64,000 bases of DNA from Synaphobranchus kaupii (lineage: Eukaryota; Chordata; Actinopteri; Anguilliformes; Synaphobranchidae). Of the stretch, positions 33,499 through 44,779 are shown piece by piece. Within the stretch, counting starts at the first letter, position 1. Each line of letters opens with the position of its first letter. Under the pieces are notes generated by a model. It was not told the origin of the DNA. It saw only the letters and a list, made by a program, of their open reading frames with translations, and ran no database searches. Position numbers and translations under genes: made by a program. The stretch is taken from NCBI GenBank assembly GCA_029718625.1, contig CM056380.1:115628138-115692137 (forward strand). The letters are read 5' to 3'.

Positions 33499-33695
33499 GT
33501 ATGTTTGTTTAAACAATTGTTAGATTTTAGTAATTTCAAAGTGTGTTTAGCAACATGTTTCAGTTTGAAGTAGAATCTGTATGCCCCTGTATGTATGCCA
33601 ATTAAAATTCTTGAATCTTGAATCCAACATATTGGAGACTTAGGTGCTGAACGGCCTGGGAAATGAGCTATGTTAATTTCCTCCCCCTCCCGCAT

Positions 33696-34048
33696 TGTTA
33701 AGTACTCATTGTCACCTGCATGAATGCCCTAGCTTGGTAGAATAACGTGTGAAATAAAGTTATTGATCTAAGCCCTGAGACAGGAAACTAGGAAGAAGAA
33801 CCAGTGATAGGAGTGAAGTAACATAGCCACAAGACTTCCCTGTCTAGCCTACCTTTTGTTATCACCTACATGACATTTCCTGTTTTCTGTGTATAAATGC
33901 TGGGCCGGTTTGGAGTGTAAGTAATGTTAGACTAGAAGCTGACATAAACATCATGCTAATAAAGAAGTTATAGCTACTGTCTTTCATCACAGAACCGATT
34001 CAAGACCCTCTTATTTCTTGAACGTAATTGCAAGTACCGGCAACGAAC
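33696..34048 (+). mobile_element. Possible LTR-like fragment
   Basis: Starts TGTTAAG. It contains a TATAAAT near 33891 and an AATAAAG near 33959 in the right order for an LTR, and ends near ...GAACA. No flanking duplication was found. Confidence 0.3.
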
Positions 34049-34196
34049 AGAAGTGTCATTGAGAAATACAAAGCAATTCTTCACCATTTAAACAATTAGA
34101 TGGTGTAAGATATTCATACTGTCAACAAGATGCATTATGGTTCATTTGTAAGTTAGTGGACACTTTCATGCAAGACAGTCCAAAAGTGTTTTCCAG

Positions 34197-34400
34197 CTGC
34201 CCCGTGTCCTGGGAATGGAGGAGAGCGAGGTGGCCAAGGCCCTCATTGCATACACCCGGCTCGCTGATGTGGTTGGGGAAGCAGAGCACAACGAGATTGT
34301 GGGACCATTTGTTTTTATTTTCAGTAACCAGCAGGATATGGAGCGATTCTTAATTGAAATTGTGGACCACAGGCGTTACATAATTTTCTGTCTTCTTCCC
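34197..34400 (+). CDS. Candidate internal exon, unknown protein
   Basis: An acceptor-like TGTTTTCCAG precedes an open stretch beginning LPRVLGMEESEVAKALIAYT and continuing VGPFVFIFSNQQDMERF. Base composition (GC-rich third positions) is unlike the flanks and looks coding. It does not join in phase directly to the zinc-finger exon. I do not recognise the family, and the 3' boundary is uncertain. Confidence 0.3.
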
Positions 34401-34800
34401 TTACAGCCTGTAAGGACTACTAGTAAGGACTACTCGTGTTATATAGTGTACGTAAATATATGTATAGTTTTAGATTGCATGGGTGTTCAGTGTGTCGTGT
34501 AAGTTCTTATTGGTTGTTATTTTCTTATTAGACTATTGATATTCCAAAAACAAAGAATTTTACAAATTAATTTGTGTGGTTGCTAAAGTCTACGGCTGCC
34601 TAATCTGTTCTTCTGTCATTCCATCATTTTGGGTTATTTGTACTTTTAAAGTTCCCTGATAGACTATCATATAAAGTGATGAAGAAAATGTTAGCCATAT
34701 TCCCTATTCCTATATCACACATACACCTCAGCACAAATAAACCTTGCATAAGGTCATGGAATCTGTCCATGGTTCTGCAATGCTTAAAACATGCCTTCTG

Positions 34801-35163
34801 TCAGAAATTGTACAGTGCTGCACAATCATTTGTATTTAGTGTTGCACAGTGTTTAATGGTATGGACAAAGAGTTCAACATTGGGAACAGTCTGCTGGCTT
34901 GTATTGAGATGCCTATTATACCTCAAAATAACATTTTCAAATCTAGCAAGGTTCATAATATGCATATACGCCCTTAGATCACTACTGAGTTTGTAAATTA
35001 AGTTTGGAACTGTGACGACTCCATAGTTGGATACATCAATAATGTCGATGAAGCTGTAGTGTAGACTTGCAGTGACTGCTAGTAGGTGTGGTTGAATCGT
35101 GTTGAAAGCACTGAGGATGTAGTAGTACTTTATTGATCCCACAATGGGAAATTTCTTCTTCAA
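34801..35163 (-). pseudogene. Possible LINE reverse-transcriptase and 3'-end scraps
   Basis: In reverse, SAFNTIQPHLL resembles the conserved SAFNTI block of LINE reverse transcriptases. Just upstream of it in that orientation, 'gggatcaataaagtac' looks like a fish LINE 3' terminus. The two are in the wrong order for one intact element, so this may be a rearranged remnant or chance similarity. Confidence 0.25.
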
Positions 35164-38100
35164 TCGTTACACTCCAGTAATACACAGTAAATATAACACG
35201 TGTACATTATTACAGGGAAGCCAGACCGGAGAAGGGATCAGCTATTCTTTTGTTAAAGTGGACAGTGATAGAATTTGCAGCAGGTTGTGCATCTGTCAAG
35301 TTCTAAATGTGAATTTCCCTGGAGAATGGAATGATGCATCTGTAAAAAAAAAAACATAACAGAATAAGTACAATAACATTTAAAATGGCTCTATTTAATA
35401 CAGTACAATAACTTAATATGTTCGTACAAATAATGATTGCCAATAATAACATGTTGGCTATCTGTACAATATATAAAGTATGTCGTTACTTAAACTGCCA
35501 TTAGACAAACACTAATGGCTAGAAAGCTAGCCACTACTTAACATTAGCTTACGTTAGCTAGTTACGTTACACGAACATTATGATTCATGACTTATCACGA
35601 TTGCAAACGTTTGCTGCGCTACAAATAAACATAGCAATGGAAAAAAACACATACAAGTGAGTAACATTAGTGCTAATTTGCTAACGTGAGCTAGCTAGCC
35701 AACCCCTAGTATTAAGTTGTTGTCTGCTGCTTAACGTTAGCGTTATTGGTTTCAACATAACATTGGCATCATTTACCTTGGTGGGAGTTGTCGGCTCGTT
35801 GAAATCCACTTATTACGAACAGAACACATTTGCATCGACAAAAGGTGATGTGTCCGGCTCATTTGTTGTGTTCGCAAACAGAATGGGGAAGTAACGAAAA
35901 GGTCCATGCACGTGGTCGAAAGTGACGCCAGGGCACATGACGCAACTTCCAGGTCCATGCTCAGGCCCCGGAAGGGCCTGGCGGTGGACGTGGGGCTTGA
36001 CGGTGGATGTCTGCAGCCAGACTCTTCTCAGGCTGCGTCCCAATCCAGTTTTTGCTCCACCCTCGTAAACTTCACTTGCAAACTTCACTTGGGGGAATCC
36101 CTTTTGAGACCAGGATGTACCCTCGGTCTCCATTTTAAGTGTGAGTCCAATCCGTTAAAGCCAAGTGAAGTTTGTGACATAGCCCCTCCACCCTCAACCT
36201 TTCTCAAGGGAACGAGTCTGCAAAAGAGTAGACTCTGCAAGCTCATATTACCCACAATTCACATCGAACGTCCTGTTCAGTGATAATCACGTTAATGTTT
36301 ATCGCGGTATTATACATGAAAAGCGCATACAGAATGGAAAATACGCTGTATAGGCTAATAAATACAGGTTAATCAAGTAGTAGTTTGCTATTTTGTATTT
36401 CATGGTTTAGCAAATTGCTTTATGCAGCAACAGTGTAGCATACTGTGTGATGTAGGCTACCAGGTTCTCTATCTTAATCTTGCTTTTAAACGGATTATTA
36501 GGCTACTCGTGTCTAAATATTTTTCAGTAGCCTATAATTTCCCAGATAGCCAAACAATTTAATTTCGCAATAACCAACACGAATAGGTAAATAAACTTGT
36601 ACAGCATTTTACTAGGCTTTATCCACATTTTTGCTGACGCAAAATGCGTTAATTGACTATGTCATGCGAAGTGATCAATGAACAGCATATATTTAGGTAA
36701 ATTCGTTTTTATAGCTTGAAAGCATGCATTGCGATAAACGCTGGTTCCAGCAATTTAAGAGTTTTTTCTTTCTTAAGAGGTATGCTTTCTAATGTATAAA
36801 TCGTTTTGACCAAATCGAAAGTCTTAAATTACATTCTTTAACGTGATGAGGAAAAACGCAATGCTAACGTGCAACTCACAGAAAACGCTGGGATTTTTTT
36901 TACCAGTTAATTATTCTGAATTATTGCCACCCTTATTAAACAATCTCACGTTAGTAATCTCTTTGTCATTGTCATTTGTTAATCATTAGCCTATATATAA
37001 TTGATTCAGGGACTTTGTTTGATTGACATAAGCAAGCAAAATGAACGGAAACAGGTTGAGAATATGTTCGGTTTAAATGCTTTATTCCAGCGCACGGACT
37101 GTCCTACATATTTAAATGCTACACAATTTTATGACATAAAGAAATATGCTTGCCCACAAAACTTGCTCTATTTATTGATATTTGTTATTCAGTAAATCAA
37201 TTGCTTGACTGATAATGAATGTAAACAGGTTGAGAGTTTCATCCGTTTAAATGTAGTCTACGGTGACAGGCGTTTTACATGATCCGAGATCCCACGATAC
37301 GCCACTGTGCAGCAGCACGGTTACTGCCGAGTATATATGGGGGTGAAGTGCGTCTCAATTCAAATAACCCGCTCCGCCCTCGCTCCCTCCCACTCGCTAA
37401 ACGCAATTGTATACCCCGGTTTTATTGGTATGTGCGTCACATCCTCCCAAGTGAAGTTTGCAAGTGAAGTTTATGAGGGTGGAGCAAAAACTGGATTGGG
37501 ACCATAGAACTATATATTAACTAAAAAGGAAACGTGGTCACGTGGTTCCATTCAGCCCTATTCAATTTGGGTTCTTCCGCAATGGCACCGCCGCAAGATG
37601 GCTGCCATGGCCCGGAAATAGTATTATTATGAGCTCTGCCATGTATTTCCAATGGAGCGTTGTGAAAGTCAACATAGTGGCCCCAGCGCAATCTAGGTAT
37701 CAAAAGTTCACAATATTGTAGTCAATAGAAGCAGGCAATCACATTTTACATTTTTCCTGGGTTCAAATTTTTTTTAGCCTACACAGAAAAAAGAGAGCCA
37801 TGATTTAAAAATACTCATCGGTGAGTGTTTAGTAAGCGCACTGAACTGTGATTGGTTAAGAACATGGTCACGTGGTAATTTTAGTTACGTCACAGGGTAA
37901 TCACGTGAGGAGGCCTATTGGCATTTTCGCCTCAAATCCATTCTCTCAACCTCCATTGAACTCTATGGTTAGCTGACTTGCTATGAGCATTCAGCTAACT
38001 GCATCCGTTGCTGTAGCTATAGTTAGGTTATCTAACAGTTATGAAGTTCGCTTACCATCTATCTTGTGCATAATAATGAAATGGTTTTCAAATGCTTTCG

Positions 38101-38756
38101 CGTGTGTAAAAGCATTATATACTTCATATCTCAAGATGGGTGTTGTTAGATTACACTAATTAGTAACACACCCAGTGAATATGTTAGTGTTGAAGTCTGA
38201 AAAGCCGCCCGGATAGCAAGACGCTAACGGTAGCGGGTCAACATCGGGTTGGCTACAGAAATGTTGTCCGGCTCCCGGCGTATTATGCTTGTTAATAACG
38301 CTAGTTAACAAGACAGTTATTAAAGATTTTTAGTAACTATTCGTGGCTCGTTTATCTGGATTTGCAGTTTTGCTCACGTTAGGCTGAGGTAGGCCTATTT
38401 CAACAAGATATCCGTGGCCTAGGCTATAGCCTAGCCATTGATCTGTCTAACGTTACGATAACACTACAAGATCACCATAGTGCATTCTAACAGTCTAACA
38501 ATAACATAGACATTCCTGAGAGGCTATACCTGGAAAAATAGTTTCACTGTGGTCGCGATTTCTAATTATTTAGGCTACAGTTACATGGCTACACCACACT
38601 ATTAGCTAGCCGCGCAAGGCTGGTTCACGGAAATCTTGAGTCAGGGACCGGTCCGGATGTAATGTAATGTTACCGCTGGAGCTAGGCTACTGCCTAGCCA
38701 TACCACAGACTAACGTTACGGATTAAACAAAATAAACAAGCAGATGCAATAATCGT

Positions 38757-39545
38757 TATTTAATTATGTGAACGTAATCGTATCATAGACCTATTTAAGA
38801 TTGTATCTATGTATTTATTGTTTTGCTTTTCACATAATATTGAATGTTCTCACAACATCCACTATACGGTTAGAGTGGATCTGGGGTAGGCGCTGGACCC
38901 AGGAAAGCGGGCTGGAAAACTTTGTTTTAATATAAGGGAAAGGTTGGTAGATCCAACATGTCATTAGCTGGTTATATTTTTCGAAATAGCCTATTTTGTC
39001 TAACCGCGTGACACAGTAGGCTATGCGGTAAATGTTTGCGAAGAACAGCGAGTGCTCCCCGTTGTCTATAGCCCAGCTAGGCTATAGGACATTGTAGCTT
39101 TACATAACATTACATTAAGTTATTGTGGCTGCGTTTACAATTATGTTGCTCTTGTTTAATTATGTAAACATAATAATATAATAGACATATTTAATGTTTT
39201 ATCTATGCATTTATTGTTTTGGTTTTCACATAACATTGAATGTTCTCACGACATCCACTCTGCGGTTAGAGTGGATCTGGGTAGGCGCTGGACTCAGGAA
39301 AGCGTGCTGTAAAGAACTTTGTTTTAATATAAGGGAAAGGTTAGTGGATCCAACATGTCATTAGCTGGTTATATTTTTCGAAATAGTCTATTTTGTCTAA
39401 CCGCGTGACACAGTAGACTATGCGGTAAATGTTCGCGAAGAACAGCGAGTGCTCCCCGTTGTCTAGCCCAGCTAGGCTATAGGACATTGTAGCTTTACAT
39501 AACATTACATATTGTGGCTGCGTTTACTATTATGTTGCTTTTGTA
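38757..39545 (+). repeat. Tandem duplication, unit about 396 bp
   Basis: Two head-to-tail copies share long identical stretches such as AACATGTCATTAGCTGGTTA and AACAGCGAGTGCTCCCCGTT. Matching landmarks are 396 bp apart (38841 and 39237). They differ by scattered substitutions and small indels. It ends where the candidate exon at 39545 begins. Confidence 0.9.
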
Positions 39546-39661
39546 TGTCGATTTACACGTGTGCATCCTCTCATCGCTCAAAAGAAATCAACCGGATTGA
39601 GGAACTGAAGTTGCGCATCAAAACCAGATACGATAATGCACTTTTAACAGCGCATAAACGA
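39545..39661 (+). CDS. Candidate coding exon a in the 7.26-kb element
   Basis: Thirty-nine codons from an ATG, with a charged, probably helical segment (RSKEINRIEELKLRIKTRYD). It ends in phase 0 at a GTATAAG donor placed just before an in-frame stop. It joins in frame to the next two exons through introns of 124 and 92 bp. The start is uncertain because the frame is open upstream. No family recognised. Confidence 0.4.
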
Positions 39662-39785
39662 GTATAAGTGTCTTTGCTTACAGACACCCCTGGATGAGTT
39701 TTGCTAGTAGGCTACCACTTGGATCCCACGTAAACCTGTACATTTTTCCTTAATGTGACCTTGTCATTTTAATGTGTCTTGTCAG

Positions 39786-39847
39786 GGTTTGTCTTGTGGA
39801 TGTGCGTCTTATCCTGTGTTCTCACGTTCAGCCTGCACCTTGATGTG
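39786..39847 (+). CDS. Candidate coding exon b in the 7.26-kb element
   Basis: The acceptor is TTGTCAG and the donor GTGAGTG. Twenty codons plus two bases read GLSCGCASYPVFSRSACTLM in phase with exon a. It is Cys- and Ser-rich. No family recognised. Confidence 0.38.
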
Positions 39848-39939
39848 GTGAGTGGGCTTTAAACTGAGACAGGCTGCTGAACTTTGCTGTGTCCTATAAC
39901 AAACTCCTATCGTCTCTACGTTTTTTTCCCCTTATCCAG

Positions 39940-40000
39940 GACAACGTTGGAGACGGTGATTAAACTTGCTGTGAATGAAACGCAGCATATCGAAGAATAA
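39940..40000 (+). CDS. Candidate last exon c in the 7.26-kb element
   Basis: The acceptor follows a pyrimidine tract (TTTTTTTCCCCTTATCCAG). It completes a Trp codon with exon b and reads TTLETVIKLAVNETQHIEE before TAA. An AATAAA (39996-40001) overlaps the stop, giving a compact 3' end. The three exons together encode about 79 residues, or they are the end of a longer protein. Confidence 0.4.
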
Positions 40001-40222
40001 AAATGTTTCCCTTATTCATGATTCATAATTTTTAATGGTGTACATTTGATTATTTAGTCTTTACAAATGAAACAAAATAGCAATTTCTCCTTATACCACT
40101 CTATGACTTATACAAACAATGAACCCTTCAATAAAAAAACAAGTTTTATAATTAATTGAAACTTTTTATTACTGTTTCCCCAAAATGTACATACTAGACA
40201 GCTACATCCAGCGTGTGTGTGT

Positions 40223-40245
40223 GGGGGGGGGGGGGGGGGGGGGGG
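40223..40245 (+). repeat. Run of 23 G after a GT repeat
   Basis: Six GT units then 23 G. Potential G-quadruplex and a likely assembly weak point. Confidence 0.9.
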
Positions 40246-40769
40246 TGTTTGTAGGGAAGATAAGGGACAGGGGTGAGGAAGAGCAGAGGGCGTTGGGTGA
40301 ACAATGTCATGGCTACAAATTTAATTTAAAAATAATCACATACATTTTGAAAACCTGACTTAGTTCATTAAAAAAACCCTGTTCCGTTAAAAGCCAAATC
40401 CAGGATTGGAGAAACTGCCAGAATTGGGCAGGGAAAACCCGTAAAGGCAGAAAATTACAGTAGGCTACATTGTCAATGACAATATGTAGCCTGACAAAGA
40501 TGACTTCATGAGTATACACTTATTATTGTACTATAGTACTGTACCCTTTTGAGTTGCCGGGCAATAACAGAGCTGGGCAATAACATTGGTGATTACTGAT
40601 TATCACTGCCATCCAATTGCTATGATATTGTCATAGTGTGACATCGTGACAATGAATTGCTACTAAATTTAAGAATGCCAAATAACTCGTATATGGTAGG
40701 CCTACTCACTTATAAGAATGATAGCTATATTTCGTACTGTATCTTGACACGTGGGTTAATCCCCAAAAG

Positions 40770-40960
40770 CAAGGAAACATTGAATCAACATTGAATTAAT
40801 ATCAGATTAAGCATTGATTCAATGTTGATCTCTGATGTTGATTCTGCGTCCAGGTGCTCATCGAGTTTACGTTGAATCAACATCTTGAAATAACGTTGAA
40901 ACGATGTTGATGTTAACAATGGAAATCAACGTAACTGATGTTAAATGAATTCATTATCAA
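40770..40960. repeat. Degenerate 'TTGAATCAACATTGA' repeats
   Basis: Many imperfect direct and inverted copies of short motifs such as ACATTGAATCAAC and ATGTTGATT, a type of low-order repeat common in fish. No coding capacity. Confidence 0.75.
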
Positions 40961-41714
40961 TGTAATCTATCATAGCTCATGATAAATCATTTTATGACTA
41001 CATTTTACAAATTCTTGCTCAAAGTAGGCTAGTCAAAATCTACAAAAACAACTACTTCTGTTACTAAAATAGATAACACATTGACATTGATTTTAAAAAG
41101 GTAAACATCTTTATTGATTTTAAACCTCTGCTGAATGGACACAATACATGCTAAAGCAGTAGAAAATACTGCATCATATACATATTAAAAAATGTGTTTA
41201 GGAAGCAAGTGGTGGAGTTCAGGTAGCTATGTTGAGGCACACAATTTGCAAGATCACCAAGAATGAGTTTCCGGACACACATCTTGAGTCTTCATCCCCA
41301 TCTGGCTATGAAGCATGGATAGGGATATGTCATGTCTTGGTCTATTCAACTTCAGTTGGAAAATGTATGGTTGTCTTTATATCTGAAGGAAACAAGATAA
41401 TAATGATCATGTTAAAATAAATACAACAAAAGGCTAAAAGGAAAGACATAAAATTAAAATCAACACCAAATAAAGGAGAGCGCCGCAGTATTTTTAAAAC
41501 ATTAACACAAAGCGCTAGTCGCTCTTGCAGCATTTAATGCAATGAGCTCACAATATAAACTGGCTGTCCCATTGGCTACCAAGACAGATGTTTTGTCTCA
41601 AAACAATGTCATTAATTTGATTTACGTTAATCCTCAAATGTGCACACAGAGAGGGAGAGAGATTGCATATGTATGTCCACTTTCTTTAGATCAACAAGAA
41701 AACATGACACTCAC

Positions 41715-41939
41715 CTCCATGACCCAGGTAGTCAGCTCACTCACAACATTTTCTCCTCCACAGAAACAGAAATAAAGGGAGATGTTACAAGGTGCCTGCA
41801 CACACATAGCAAAGACTTGGAACAGAACCCCAGTGAATTCAGAAATTTCGACTGAGCAGCAACTGACACATACAGTACTTACCAACAGCTGGGTATACAG
41901 GTATAGGTGGATGAGTGGTAGCAATTGTTCTTGACATAA
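41715..41939 (-). CDS. Candidate 75-codon exon on the minus strand
   Basis: It is flanked by a good acceptor (CTGTCTCTCTGTCAG) and donor (GTGAGT), phase 0 at both ends. Part reads VEISEFTGVLFQVFAMCVQA and ends SELTTWVME. The next acceptor on this strand (near 41383) would add one residue and a stop. No family recognised and no 5' exon found, so it may be chance. Confidence 0.25.
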
Positions 41940-42189
41940 CTGACAGAGAGACAGAGAAAGGAATAGAAAATAGATAAGATGGTGACCATTAGAGGACAGG
42001 AGAATAGCATGATCAGAATTGTGTTCACGCAGGATGATTCACACAATAGCGCAATGGTCTTAGCCTTTAGGTTAAGGTACACTTTGTTATGTTAACAGGT
42101 GAAAAATCAACCCGGTCTCACGCTTTTTCATGCCCATATTCACGACAATGAATCTATTGAATCGTCACCCGGAGCACGATTGTCCGACT

Positions 42190-42290
42190 TTTATCGTGCT
42201 ACACAGAACGAAATTTAAACCCATGCATTTTCAATGCTAGCATTTCTCAGACTGTTTTCGTGCTACATAGAACGAAATTTAGAGGTATTA
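42190..42290. repeat. Short direct repeat within the 7.26-kb element
   Basis: CGTGCTACACAGAACGAAAT and CGTGCTACATAGAACGAAAT occur about 64 bp apart, in a stretch that resembles dispersed fish repeats. No open frame. Confidence 0.5.
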
Positions 42291-42299
42291 CTGTGGGCT

Positions 42300-44700
42300 T
42301 GGCTACTATGCTACTTTTCGGTTGTTAGCTAGCTAGCCGGCTAGTGAATTTTGTTTACCAGACGAGTGACTTTTGAGTAGCTACTGGTTGATGGCGATAA
42401 CCGCTAAATATGTTAATAGGGACACAAAAAACATGTGGAAAGGTTTATTCAGTCACAAAAAAAGCAAACAGTTTATGTCGGATATGGTCAAAATCCCACA
42501 ATCTCAATTCATTTTAATACTGTCCCCTACATGGGGCGACCCAGATTAGCCGTATATATTTATTATCCGAACCCTAACCCTAAACGGACTACAGACGGCG
42601 CCATCTTTTCACAGGCCATCATTACGTAGAGCTCTCTGGTTTTTTGGGAATTGTAGTTCTAAACTATTAGTACCAATAACGAAAAAAATACTAATCCTAT
42701 TGACCTGGGGCTTAAAATTTATGTTCAATATAGCATCAGTTAAGATCCCAATTGATCATCTAATTGAATCATCAAAGTATCAAATGATTAAGCATCAAAC
42801 GTTTTATTCAGGCCCTTCTGTTAGAGCTTGAAGGCTGGCTCTGACATTATTTATGAAAGACTAGTTAGTTAATCATCCTGTTAAATATCTACCCGATATG
42901 TCCATTGGTTCCAGAATTAGAAGCATTTCAAGTTCGGCCAGTTTTGCCCTTCTAGGGGGCGCTACTGAGTCCCCTGGGGTGTCAGGGCAAAATAATTGAC
43001 ATACGTTATTCTCCAGGTCAAGGCCTTTCCAAAAATGTCTTTAGTTTTGTCCTACGACAAAGTTTAATTTTCACCTCTGTCTGGCTACAGCCTCTTTGAG
43101 ATGTAGTTTCTGAGACCCTTTGAGACTCCAGCCTGGATAAAATCAAGTCTTTTGATTTTTTGCTTATTTGGTGGAAAAAATCCTTCAAGGTATTGATGTT
43201 TTTCCTAATCACAGTCATATGTTTGGATTTGCACTAGTGTAGACCTTATTTTACCTACCAAATACATCTTGATTGTTGTCATATGAGGGTTAGGGTTAGA
43301 TAACATGCTGTTTTTGAAGCGCTTTACCCCCTCCCCGAAACCTCCTGAATAGTCCTACATGGTCAGGATTATATAATGTTGTAGCTTCAATATCCCTCTG
43401 TTTACGGATGAAGTTTCCTACATATATCTCTGAAGATGACACTGTTATGAACTTGTAGGTGGCAGTCTCCACAGCTGATTTGTGGCTTATCCTTACCATG
43501 GGTGATGAGTTGATAATCAGATGGACTAGTTCTGATACCCGTTGGAGCACACAATCACAAATTGGCCATTTAGTCGGCCCTATACCTAATTAATGCGTGC
43601 GTGCGTGCGTGTGGGCACATTGCGTGCCATCTGCTGGCTGCTGTGCACCAGACATACAGAGAGATACAGAGGTTTTCTCTTTTATGTGTTAGGCATAATT
43701 TTTTACGTCAAAAATTATAATATATAATTCGTACATCTAGTAGTCTGTGAGCCAGTAGGGTTGGTCGGTACCATCTGAGGGGAATAATGCTCTTGTGATT
43801 TTTGGCAAGGTATACATCTCTAGAGTTATAAAATATGTGATAGCATTGTTGATACTGCATACCAGTTTTGCCAAACCTGAATCATAGCGCGGAGCTTTCA
43901 AAACCATAACAGCGCAGAAACCCTGGGGGAAAAAATTTAATATTTTCACGGTAAGAAGAATTTTTTTGATAACGTTAGGTTAGCCTGCTTGTCTTCTTCG
44001 TCGTCCTGCTTGAGCTAAATTAGCATTAACCACAAAATAGGCTTTGCTGTTAGGTCTGTTTATTTTCCTGCATCACCCTTGTCATAGTAACTTGTTGAAC
44101 TGAACCAACCAGGAAAAAATGTATTCACTCACCACAACGTAGGCTACACATACAGAGTAGCTATATATAGGATGTCTATGAACATAGACACAGGCTATAT
44201 AACATACATTATATATATAGATATATTGTTATCTTAATGCATAGCGGACACTTGTGCCCGTTTATGCGGTCTTAAAGTGCAGTAGTCTATAACGTTGATA
44301 TTGGAAGGTTATCGTAATAACGTTATGTCCATTGCAGTTTCGAGGGGGTTACGTTAAGATTAGCCAAATGTGTTCTAAAAGTATAACTAACGTTATGCTA
44401 CCTGGCTTATTTTCTTTTAAATGTGCATCGAGCTACTATTGGTGTATTATCATCAGGCTTTTGTGATAGCATGTTCTTTCTAGGCCTCTGGCTGCTACTG
44501 CGAGCTAACTTAGCTAACGGTAGCTAACAAAGTTACCTTTCATTTAGCTTTTTTATTCGGTAGCATAACTTTGCAGTCGTCGCTATACATGTATATGGTC
44601 GCTAACTAGAGTTACAACGGCAGCCATTACTCTGTGAAAAGGGAGAAAATGACCACCTTCACATGACAGGTCACGTTGGCCAATCAGAGAAAAAACTTTG
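42300..44700. other. Non-coding interior of the 7.26-kb element, right part
   Basis: AT-rich sequence with scattered GCTAGC and AACGTTA motifs and a short GTGC run at 43592-43610. I see no convincing exon or other complete repeat. Confidence 0.5.
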
Positions 44701-44779
44701 GGCCGTGGAAACGGTGCCGTTTTGAGAAGGCTTCTGCCTTTCTAGTTAATATATAGTTCTATGATTGGGACGCAGCCCC

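Larger units (their letters stand above)
32444..36025. mobile_element. 3.6-kb element with long inverted arms
   Basis: The left arm, 32444-33405, is the inverse of 35270-36025; both outer ends read AGAGTCTGGCTGCAGACATC from outside. Differences between the arms include an AACGTTA-rich insertion and a 20-G run in the left one. Each arm carries what looks like a promoter, a first exon ending in a GTAAATG donor, and an intron followed by an acceptor and the start of exon 2. The unique centre is about 1.9 kb. No clear target duplication was found. The superfamily is unknown to me. Confidence 0.7.
37504..44762. mobile_element. 7.26-kb TIR element of unknown superfamily
   Basis: The ends are ATAGAACTATATATTAACTA and its exact inverse TAGTTAATATATAGTTCTAT, followed inside by a further AAAGG/CCTTT. 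The target GATTGGGAC is present on both sides (37494-37502 and 44763-44771), a duplication of 9 bp, or 10 with one mismatch. The interior holds a 396-bp tandem duplication, candidate exons on both strands and a 23-G run. No DDE transposase is recognisable. The duplication length would fit Mutator-like or related groups, but I cannot assign it. Confidence 0.7.
36033..44779. mobile_element. TIR element split by a 7.26-kb insertion
   Basis: The left end GGCTGCGTCCCAATCCAG continues as a TIR of about 65 bp to 36097. Its inverse is at 37444-37502, where it is cut. The missing last bases (ACGCAGCC) resume at 44770-44779 after the inserted element. Without the insertion the element would be about 1.48 kb. 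It shares its terminus with the MITE at 1216-1519. The interior (36098-37443) shows no meaningful open frame. Confidence 0.72.
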
